DNA from: JANSWY01 sp965228955
GTDB taxonomy: Bacteria > Bacteroidota > Bacteroidia > Cytophagales > Cyclobacteriaceae
DNA length: 64,000 bases
Assembly: GCA_965228955.1 (NCBI GenBank)
Contig: OZ245848.1
Coordinates: 4,588,001 to 4,652,000 of the forward strand
Reading direction: 5' to 3'
Positions 25,853-37,800 of this stretch are shown in pieces. The position numbers and the translations under genes are program-made. The number at the start of each line of letters is the position of its first letter. The stretch's first letter is position 1. A model generated the notes under the pieces. The model saw nothing but the letters and a program-made list of their open reading frames with translations, made no database searches and was not told the origin of the DNA.

Positions 25853-28800
25853 TTATTTTAAAATCATTACAAATCCTTTATACTGTCTTAGATTGCTACC
25901 ACTTAATTCAATGATGTAGTAGTATGTTCCTACAGGCAATTCATTGCCCTGATAAGTTCCATCCCAAGGAACCTCATATCCTATTGACTCAAATACTCTG
26001 GTTCCTTCTGTGCTAAACACCGTGACCTTTGCATCTTGGTGAATTAAGATATTGTCAATATCCCAAGTGTCGTTTATCATATCGCCATTTGGAGTAAATG
26101 TGGTAGGAATATCAAGTTCCAACTCCGGATTTGGGATAATGTCGAATTCAAAAACCTTTTCGAAGGTCAAACCGGAAAGGTCTGTGGTTTTAATTCTGAT
26201 TGATACAAATTCATTTTCTTCAAAATCTAGCGGCTGAGCCACTTGAAGTTCGTTACCGTCTATTTCAAACTGACTGTTGTTGTCATCTCCGGTACCTTCA
26301 ACCAATGTGTAGATATGTTCATCATTCAAATCAGTGTCTTCTGTTTGAATAGTGCCAATTACAAAACCTACGGCAACATCTTCATCAATTTCTGTAACAT
26401 CCAAAATAATGTCGGTTGGAGCAGTAATGTCATTAGTTACAGTAACTGTGAACGACTCAGAGATCTCAAAATCACCATCGGTTACATCTATCGTAAATAC
26501 TGTCACTCCAGATGCAAAGTCAGTTGGAGTTAATGTAAGTGTTTTGTCAAATCCCTCACCTGATAAGACAACATTTTCAGAAGTAAAGACATTATTATTA
26601 TCTGCGCTTATTTCAACTATCAATTCACTTGCTGCATGATCAACGTCACTCAAAGTGAAATTAATTGGACCGACTACTTGATTCTCTGAGGCAGTGATAT
26701 CCGCGATTGATGTTATTGTTGGGCTATCATTAATAGGACTTACAGTGATTTCTACAGTTGTTTCCTCAGAATTATTTCCACCATCGTTTGCAGTGTAAAC
26801 AAAGGAATCAGTACCATTAAAATCAGGGTTTGGCAAATAATAGAATGAACCATCTGCATTCAGATTTAGTGTTCCATTACTTACAGTAGTCACTAAAACA
26901 GCCTCCAAATCATCCCCATCGAAATCTGAATCATTTTCTAACAGGCCAGGAGATGAGATAGTAAGATCTTCATCTTCATTGAGTGTATAAGATTCTCCAA
27001 TTGCTATTGGATTGTTGTCATTAACATTGGTTACTGTAATCAATACTGTTTCTGTTTCACTTGTATTCTCTCCATCTTGTACTGAGATCTCAAGCGTGTG
27101 ACTGGTATTATTTTCAAAGTCTAGATTTACATTACTGGATATAAATAGTTCACCAGTTGATCCTGAAAGCGAGAATATGTTTAAGTCATTTCCATTAATA
27201 ATCTCCCAATCGGTAAAGGTTGTTTCGGTAATATCACCGTCTGTTGCTAGTAGGAATCCAAGACTTGAAGCACTTGCCTGATTTTCTGCAATCGTGAATG
27301 ACTGACCTGCAGTAATGATTGGATTGACATCATTTACATCTGATATGCTAATTGAGATAACTGCACTTGAACTTTCATTGTCACCATCACTTACAATCAC
27401 TTCCAGGTCAAACTCAGAAATTGACTCCCTATCAAGATCATCACTATCATTTACTAAAATCTCTCCTGTTGAAGCATTTATACTGAACGGCAATTCGTTA
27501 TCTGAATCTTGATCGCTATTCCCTCCTATAATTTCCCAACCACTAAAAGAAGTTCCAGAATCGTCGGAGGCTGTAAGCGTCCCAACAGATGTTCCATTGG
27601 AAGTATTCTCCGCGATGGAGAAAGAAGCTGCAGTTATAATTGGGTTCGAATCATTGTCGATAATTGCTAATTCATCTGCAGAACTTGATCCAATGTTTGC
27701 CTTTGAATTATTTGTGGATAACAAGGTAATGACTATGGTTTCAGTCTCCTCAACAATGTTATCTTCTAAAATGGTGATAGGAATTGAAACAGTAATAGCA
27801 TTTTTTGGGAGAATTACAGATGAACCAAAGTCCTCAAAATCTTCACCAACTACCGCTGTACCACCTAATTCATATTCTATCGTAACATCTTCTTCAAATA
27901 TTCTATCACTAAATATTGTAATCTGGCCATTAGACGTACCTTCCTCTCCATCAATATCAGCCACAATTCCTATTGAAGCTATATCGTCATCCTCGATAGT
28001 CCCTGTTCCTGAGTTGTCTGCAATGGTAGCATTAACAGAATTTGAAAGCTCAATAGTAAATGTTTCATCAGATTCAACAACTAAATCTCCATTTACTTCA
28101 ACCTCGATATTCTTTGAAGTTTCTCCTGGTTCAAAAGTGATTGTTTGAGAATTGAAGGTTATGTAATCTGTACCAGAATTAGCTGACCCTTCTACACTTT
28201 GCACATCAACTTCCACCGTAAAATCACTCGGGTTTGAAAGTGTGATCACAAAAGATGCCATATTGGAAGACTCATCACCTTCCTCAATGCTTGAATCTGA
28301 AATACTCAATTCAGCAGAATCATCATTTTCAATTGTAATCTCTGCCTGTGAATCAATAATGGTAGCGTTTACCACATTTGAAAGATTTATGAAGAATGAT
28401 TCATCTATTTCAACAGTATCATCATTATTTATGGTTACTTCAAAGCTTGCTGACGTTTCTCCGGCCAAAATGGTCAATGAACCAGAACCAGAAACAAAAT
28501 CCTGGTCTTCTGCAGTATTTGTAGCACTTGTATAATCTACCGTTACATCATCTGTAGAAACCGCACTTAAATTGACATTAATCGTCACAACACCAGAACC
28601 CTCTGTAACAGAAACATCGGAAATAGAAAGCTCAGGTAAAGCAGGTGCATCATCATCCTCAATGGTAGCTTCACCTTGGTTATCGGCAATTGAAGCGTTT
28701 ACTGCATTTGTTAGTTCTATAAAGAAGGATTCATCGGATTCTTCAGTCTCATCTCCATTAATTGTGACATCAATCGTCTTGGAAGTCTCACCAGCTGCAA

Positions 28801-31800
28801 AGGTTAAAGTTGTGGTCCCGATTTGATCGTAATCAGCATCAACGCTAGTTGCGGTATTATCAGATGTAGTATAATCTACAGATACACTTTTCCCAGACTC
28901 GGAATCCAAGCTTATTGTAAATGTCGCAGTAGTAGTGCCAGAATTACCTTCAGTAACCACCACATCATCAATGCTAATTGAAGGAGTATCATCATCATCG
29001 GTTATTGTTCCCTCGGCTTGATTATCCACAATGGTGGCATTCGAAGCATTTGAAAGGTCTACAAAGAATGATTCATCTTCTTCATCTAGTAAATCTCCAT
29101 TGACGAATACTTCAATTGATTGAGATGTTTCTCCCGGGTTAAATGTCAATGTAGTAGTACTTAACTGGTCATAATCTCCATTTACTGAAGATGCTGTATT
29201 GTCTGATGTAGTATAGTCTACTGTAATTGTACTTGCAGATGAAGCATCTAAAGTCACAGTAAATATTGCACTAACTGAACCTGTATTGCCTTCAGTTACT
29301 GTAGCATCTCCAATTGCAATTTGAGGTCCGGACTCATCATTTGAGATTGTTCCAATCCCCTGATTATCGGAGATGGATGCATTAACAGCATTTGTTAGAT
29401 CAACAAAGAATGATTCATCATTTTCAACATTCAAATCCCCATTTACTGTAACACTAAATGACTTGGAAGTTTCTCCAGGATTGAAGGTTAATGTAGTAGT
29501 GGCAATCACATTGTAATCACCATCAGCTATGGTCGCTGTATTATCTGAAGTAGAATAATCCACCGTGATGGTCTTACCTGAAGCGGCATCCAGACTTACG
29601 GTGAAGTCTGCAGTGACTGTTCCTGAGTTCCCCTCTGTTACTTTCACATCATCAATACTAATGCCTGGGCCAGAATCATCATTTGTAATGGTTGCCTGGC
29701 CTTGGTTATCTGTGATCGTTGCATTTGTTGGATTACTTAAATCAACGAAGAATGACTCATCATCCTCGTCTTTGATATCTCCATTTACGGTAACCGATAC
29801 TGTTTTAGCAGTCTCACCTGGATTGAATGATAATGTTGTAGTGGCAATTGCATCATAATCTCCATCCGCATCTGTAGCTGTATTATCTGATGTTGAATAA
29901 TCAACTGCAATGGTCTTTCCTGAAGCTGCATCTAAAGTTACTGTGAAGTTTGCAGTGACTGTACCTGAGTTACCTTCTGTTACGGTTACATCATCAATGC
30001 TAATAGCTGGGACTGAATCATCATTCGTGATGGATCCCTCGCCTTGGTTATCGGTGATCGTTGCATTTGTTGGATTACTCAGATCAACGAAGAATGACTC
30101 ATCATTCTCGTCTTTGCCATCTCCATTTACTGTCACCGATACTGTTTTAGAAGTTTCTCCGGGATTGAAGGTTAATGTAGTAGTTGCAATTGCATCATAA
30201 TCACTATCAGATGTGGTCGCTGTATTATCTGATGTAGAATAATCAACTGTTATGATCTTTCCTGAAGCAGCATCCAGGCTTACTGTGAAGTCAACAGTAA
30301 CTGTACCTGAGTTCCCTTCTGTTACCGTGACGTCATCAATACTAATTGCTGGTGCTGTGTCATCATTTGTGATAGTTCCCTCTCCTTGGTTATCGGTGAT
30401 CGTTGCATTTGTGGGATTACTTAGGTCTACAAAGAATGTCTCATCATCCTCGTCTTTGCCATCTCCATTTACTGTCACCGATACTGTTTTAGAAGTTTCT
30501 CCGGGATTGAATGTTAATGTGGTGGTTGCAATTGCATCATAATCACTATCAGATGTGGTTGCCGTATTATCTGATGTAGAATAATCAACTGTTATGGTCT
30601 TACCTGAAGCTGCATCTAAAGTTACTGTAAAGTTTGCAGTGACTGTACCTGAGTTCCCTTCTGTTACCGTGACGTCATCAATGCTAATAGTTGGGACTGA
30701 ATCATCATTCGTGATGGATCCCTCTCCCTGGTTATCGGTGATCGTTGCATTTGTTGGATTACTCAGATCAACGAAGAATGACTCATCATTCTCGTCTTTG
30801 CCATCTCCATTTACTGTCACCGATACTGTTTTAGAAGTTTCTCCGGGATTGAAGGTTAATGTAGTAGTTGCAATTGCGTCATAATCACTATCAGATGTAG
30901 TCGCTGTATTATCTGATGTTGAATAATCAACTGTTATGATCTTTCCTGAAGCAGCATCCAGGCTTACTGTGAAGTTTGCAGTAACTGTACCTGAGTTCCC
31001 TTCTGATACGGTTACATCATCAATGCTAATTCCAGGAGCCGCATCATCGTTCGTGATGGTTCCCTCTCCTTGGTTATCGGTGATCGTTGCATTTGTTGGA
31101 TTACTTAGATCAACAAAGAATGACTCATCATCCTCATCTTTGCTATCTCCATTTACTGTCACCGATACTGTTTTGGATGTCTCTCCAGGATTGAATGTTA
31201 ATGTAGTAGTTGTGATTGCGTCATAATCACTATCAGCTGTGGTCGCTGTATTATCTGAAGTAGAGTAATCAACTGTGACAGCACTACCGAAGGCAAAGTC
31301 TAATGAAACATTAAAAGAAGCAGTTACAGTACCTGCATTACCTTCTGTGACCATGGCATCTCCAATAATAATTGATGGTACCGTATCATCATCTAAAATC
31401 GTACATTCTCCTTGATTATCATTGATCGATGCATTGTTTGAATTACTTAATGTAACTAAAAACAATTCATCTGATTCTGAATCTGTGTCGCCATTTACCT
31501 GAACATCAATTGTCAAACTTGTTTCTCCCGGGTTTAAAGTAAGTGGAGTTGTGGTAATTTGATTATAATCTCCATCCGCCACGGTCGCAGAATTATCAAC
31601 TGTCACATAATCGAAAGTAATTGTTTTACCGGAAGCAATATTTAATGAAACTGTAAATGTTGCAGTCGTAGTACCAGTATTACCTTCAGTTACAACTATA
31701 TCGTTTATACTTAAAAGAGGAGCTGCATCATCGTCATTTATCAAACCAATACCACGACCATCCGAAATAGTTGCATTAGTTGGATTGGTTAGATCTACAT

Positions 31801-34800
31801 GAAAGCTTTCATTTACTTCATCCTTAGTATCTCCGTTAACAGTTACGTCAACAGTTTTGCTGGTTTCCCCTGGGTTGAAAGTAAGAATTGTTGCACTAAT
31901 AGCATCATAATCCCCGTCCGAAGTGGTAGCTAAATTATCATTAGTTTCATATTCAACAGAAATCGTTTTGCCTGATGCCGCATCTAAACTGACTGTGAAG
32001 CTTGCTACTGTTGCACCTGAATTACCCTCTGTAACTGCTACATCATCTATGCTGATGGCTGGAGCGGTATCATCATTATTAATCAATCCCACACCTCGAC
32101 CATCCGAAATAGTTGCATTGGTTGGATTGGTTAGATCCACATGAAAGCTTTCATTCACTTCATCCTTTGTGTCTCCATTTACAGTAACATCCACCGTCTT
32201 GCTGGTTTCGCCTGGATTAAAAGTCAAAGTAGTCGTACCAATTGCGTTATAATCACTATCAGTTACTGTCGCAATATTATCTCCTGTGGCATAATCTACA
32301 GTAATTATCTTTCCAGAAATTGTATTTAGGCTTACTGTGAAACTTGCGGTGGTAGTTCCTGAGTTTCCTTCTGTTACTGCTACATTATCTATGCTGATCG
32401 TTGGAGCGGTATCGTCATTGTTGATTGTTCCTGTTCCTTGATTATCTGAGATTGTTGCGTTTGTTGGGTTATTTAGGTCTAAATTGAATGTCTCGTTAAC
32501 TTCATCCTTTGCATCTCCATTTACAGTGATATCGACTGATTTTGATGTCTCACCTGGATTGAAGGTTAATGTAGTGGTAGTTACTTGATCGTAATCTCCG
32601 TCTGCCGTAGTTGCAGTGTTATCGGATGTTGCGTAATCTACGGTGATTGTCTTTCCTGAGGCTGCACTAAGACTTACAGTAAAACTTGCAGTTGTAGTCC
32701 CTGAATTGCCTTCTGTTAGCGCTACATCATCTATGCTGATCGTTGGAGCGGTATCGTCATTGTTGATTGTTCCTGTTCCTTGATTATCTGAGATCGTTGC
32801 GTTTGTTGGATTGCTTAGATCTACATTGAATGTTTCATTAGCTTCATCCTTTACATCTCCATTTACAGTGATGTCTACCGATTTTGAAGTCTCGCCTGGA
32901 TTGAAGGTTAAAGTCGTGGTAGTTTCTTGATCATAATCTCCATCTGCAGTTGTCGCAGTATTATCAGATGTTGCGTAATCGACAGTGATTGTCTTTCCTG
33001 AGGCGGCAATTAGACTTACTGTGAAGCTTGCTGTTGTGGTTCCTGAATTGCCTTCTGTTACTGCTACATCATCTATGCTGATCGTTGGAGCGGTATCGTT
33101 GTTGTTGATTGTGCCAACTCCTTGATTATCGGAGATTGTTGCGTTCGTTGGATTGCTTAGATCTACATTGAATGTCTCATTAGCTTCATCTTTGGTATCT
33201 CCGTTTACAGTGATATCGACTGACTTAGAAGTCTCACCTGGATTGAAGGTTAATGTAGTAGTTGTTTCCTGATCGTAATCTCCATCTGCGGTTGTCGCAG
33301 TGTTATCAGAAGTAGCATAATCTACTGTGATCGTTTTGCCAGAGGCAGCACTTAGACTTACTGTAAAGCTTGCGGTTGTTGTTCCTGAATTGCCTTCTGT
33401 TACTGCTACATCATCTATGCTGATCGTTGGAGCGGTATCGTCGTTGTTGATTGTGCCAACTCCTTGGTTATCAGAGATTGTTGCATTCGTTGGGTTACTT
33501 AAATCAACATTGAATGTCTCATTAGCTTCATCTTTGGTGTCTCCATTTATAGTGATGTCGACTGATTTAGAAGTCTCGCCTGGGTTGAAGGTTATTGTAG
33601 TGGTGGTTTCCTGATCGTAATCTCCGTCTGCTGCAGTCGCGGTGTTATCAGATGTTGCATAATCTACAGTGATTGTCTTTCCAGAGGCGGCACTTAGACT
33701 TACTGTAAAGCTTGCGGTTGTTGATCCTGAATTGCCTTCTGTTACCGCTACATCATCTATGCTTATCGTTGGAGCGGTATCGTCGTTGTTGATTGTGCCA
33801 ACTCCTTGGTTATCGGAGATTGTTGCATTCGTTGGGTTACTTAAATCAACATTGAAAGTCTCATTAGCTTCATCTTTGGTGTCTCCGTTTATAGTGATGT
33901 CGACTGATTTAGAAGTCTCGCCTGGGTTGAAGGTTATTGTAGTGGTGGTTTCCTGATCGTAATCTCCGTCTGCTGCAGTCGCGGTGTTATCAGATGTTGC
34001 ATAATCTACAGTGATTGTCTTTCCAGAGGCGGCACTTAGACTTACTGTAAAGCTTGCGGTTGTTGATCCTGAATTGCCTTCTGTTACTGCTACATCGTCA
34101 ATACCAATGGTTGGATCTGTATCATCATTATTGATTGTTCCCTGACCTGTGGCATCTGAAAATGTAACATCTTTACCTCCAGCTCCTATATTGCTTAAGG
34201 AGGCTGTTAGTGTCTCGTTGATTTCTGATTTGGAGTCTCCATTCACCGTTACATTAAAGGTCTCCTGCTCTCCGTCATTCCCGTCAAAGGTTAATGTTCC
34301 TGTTGCTGAGTTATAATCTGAATCTGCTGTTGTGCCACTACCATCACTTGTTGCATAATCCACTGTCACCGACTGATCAACGTCTCCTGTTAATGTTGCG
34401 GTAAAGGTCATAGTTGTGGATCCGGAATTGCCTTCTGTTACTGCTACATCATTAATGGCTATTGTAGCTGCATCATCATTCTGAATGGTGAAATCTACTT
34501 GCTGTGTTCCGGCTCCTCCACTTTCTATTGCATTAGATAAAGTATTGATAGTCGCCTCAATTGTTTCATTTCCTTCTACTATGGCATCTGTACTATAGGT
34601 AATTAATACGCTATCCTTTAAATCACCAGCCGTGATCGTAAGTGATGTGGATGCTGTGTAGTCTGTCGATATAGTTGCGGTTCCTCCATAAGTGAATGTG
34701 ATATCTACATCTGAAGCTGAAGTCCCGGTAAGTTCCCCTACCAAATAAACCTGACCTCCATCTTCATCATCTGATGCTCCGGTTGTAGTAGATGCATATA

Positions 34801-37800
34801 AGCTTAATTGTGGATCTGTTGAAAGTGTCTCAACCTCAAATACCATATCAAATCCTGATACAGGGAAGCCATTGAAGTATAGTTGTCCGTCAGTGTAGCT
34901 GGCATTGGCATCATATACAATTGATTGTGGGCTACCTGAAGTAAATGCAAATGTGTATGTGTCACCACTGGTAAGGGTAATCCCTTGACCAGAAAGATCG
35001 ATCGTTTTATAGTCGGTAAGATTTGCGGATGCTGAGAAGCTGATTGAGGATACTGATCCTAATAATGTGCCGCCTGTCCCATCACCTTCGAATACACCAA
35101 GTGTGAGTCCGGCATTACTTGCGGTAGCTAATACTTTTACATTTTGAAGACTTCCTCCACAAGTAGCAACAAAACTTTGACCAAGAAGACCATTTAGTGT
35201 GGAAGTATTACTAATATCATTATTACCAATGCTACATGGTGCTCCCGCATTGTCATCATTCGTAATTGTACCTTCTCCCTGATTATCCGAAATAGTTGCA
35301 TTTACAGGATTTGATAAATCAACAAAATAAGTTTCGTCAGGTTCATTATCGCTATCTCCATTTACAGTAATATCTACGGATTTAGAAGTTTCGCCTGGAT
35401 TGAGGGTTAAGGTGGTGGTGGTTTCCTGGTCATAATCTCCATCTGCTGTAGTCGCGGTGTTATCAGATGTTGCGTAATCTACGGTGATTGTCTTTCCTGA
35501 GGCAGCACTTAGACTTACTGTGAAGCTTGCTGTTGTGGTTCCTGAATTGCCTTCAGTAACTGCTACATCATCTATGCTAATAGTTGGATCTGCATCGTCA
35601 TTATTGATTGTCCCCTGACCTGTGGCATCTGAAAATGTAACATCTTTCCCTCCTGCACCTATGTTGCTTAAAGTCGAGGTAAGTGTCTCATTTGTTTCTG
35701 ATTTGGAGTCTCCATTAACTGTGACGGTAAATGTCTCCTGCTCTCCATCATTTCCATCAAAGGTTAACGTTCCCGTGGATGAATTGTAATCTGAATCTGC
35801 TGTTGTAGCACTTCCATCACTTGTTGCATAATCCACTGTCACCGACTGATCAACATCACCGGTTAGTGTTGCGGTAAAGGTCATAGTTGTGGATCCGGAA
35901 TTGCCTTCTGTTACTGCTACATCATTAATGGCTATTGTTGCTGCATCATCATTCTGAATTGTAAAATCTACCTGTTGCGTTCCAGCTCCTCCACTTTCTA
36001 TTGCATTAGATAAAGTATTGATAGTCGCCTCTATTGTTTCATTTCCTTCTACTATGGCATCTGTACTATAGGTAATTAATACGCTATCCTTTAAATCACC
36101 AGCGGTGATCGTAAGTGATGTGGATGCTGTGTAGTCTGTCGATATAGTTGCGGTTCCTCCATAAGTGAATGTGATATCTACATCTGAAGCTGAAGTCCCG
36201 GTAAGTTCCCCTACCAAATAAACCTGACCTCCATCTTCATCATCTGATACTCCGGTTGTAGTAGATGCATATAAGCTTAATTGTGGATCTGTTGAAAGTG
36301 TCTCAACTTCAAACACCATATCAAAACCTGATACAGGGAAACCGTTGAAGTATAGTTGTCCGTCAGTGTAGCTGGCATTGGCATCATAAACTATTGATTG
36401 CGGGCTCCCAGAAGTAAATGCAAATGTGTATGTGTCGCCACTGGTAAGGGTAATCCCTTGTCCAGATAGGTCGATCGTTTTATAGTCGGTAAGATTTGCG
36501 GATGCAGAGAAGCTGATTGAGGATACTGATCCTAATAATGTGCCGCCTGTCCCATCACCTTCGAATACACCAAGTGTGAGTCCGGCATTACTTGCGGTAG
36601 CTAATACTTTTACATTTTGAAGACTTCCTCCACAAGTAGCAACAAAGCTTTGACCAAGAAGACCATTTAATGTGGAAGTATTGCTAATATAATTGTTACC
36701 AATACTACATGGTGCTCCTGCACTATCATCATTCGTTATTGTACCTTCTCCCTGATTATCCGAAATAGTTGCATTTACAGGATTTGATAAATCAACAAAG
36801 TAGGTTTCATCTGCCTCACTATCGCTATCTCCATTTACTGTGATATCCACTGATTTAGAAGTCTCACCTGGATTGAAGGTTAAGGTGGTGGTGGTTTCCT
36901 GGTCATAATCTCCATCTGCTGTAGTCGCGGTGTTATCGGATGTTGCGTAATCTACGGTGATTGTCTTTCCTGAGGCTGCACTAAGACTTACTGTGAAGCT
37001 TGCTGTTGTGGTTCCTGAATTGCCTTCTGTGACTGCTACATCGTCAATACTGATAGTCGGGTCTGTATCGTCATTATTGATTGTCCCCTGACCTGTGGCA
37101 TCTGAAAATGTAACATCTTTCCCTCCTGCACCTATGTTGCTTAAAGTCGAGGTAAGTGTCTCATTTGTTTCTGATTTGGAGTCTCCATTAACTGTGACGG
37201 TAAATGTCTCCTGCTCTCCATCATTTCCATCAAAGGTTAACGTTCCCGTGGATGAATTGTAATCTGAATCTGCTGTTGTAGCACTTCCATCACTTGTTGC
37301 ATAATCCACTGTTACCGACTGATCAACATCACCGGTTAGTGTTGCGGTAAAGGTCATAGTTGTAGACCCAGAATTGCCTTCTGTTACTGCTACATCATTG
37401 ATGGCTATTGTACCTGCATCATCATTCTGAATGGTGAAATCTACTTGCTGTGTTCCGGCTCCTCCACTTTCTATTGCATTGGATAAAGTATTGATGGTCG
37501 CCTCTATTGTTTCATTTCCTTCTACTATGGCATCTGTACTGTAGTTAATCAATAAACTATCCTTTAAATCACCTGCCGTGATTGTAAGTGAAGTGAATGC
37601 TGTGTAGTCTGCCGCTATAGTTGCGGTTCCTCCATAAGTGAATGTGATATCTACATCTGAAGCTGAAGTACCGGTAAGTTCCCCTACCAAATAAACCTGA
37701 CCTCCATCTTCATCATCTGATGCTCCGGTAGTAGTAGATGCATATAAGCTTAATTGTGGATCTGTTGAAAGTGTCTCAACTTCAAACACCATATCAAAAC

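Noticed and set aside
29565..31226. Plus-strand open frames of about 96 residues repeating every 342 bp
   Set aside because: They are antisense shadows of the Calx-beta repeats, with no start or family signature.
28637..34114. Regularly spaced repeats resembling a CRISPR or satellite array
   Set aside because: The period is 342 bp, in frame, and encodes Calx-beta units on the minus strand. No short direct repeats with spacers occur.
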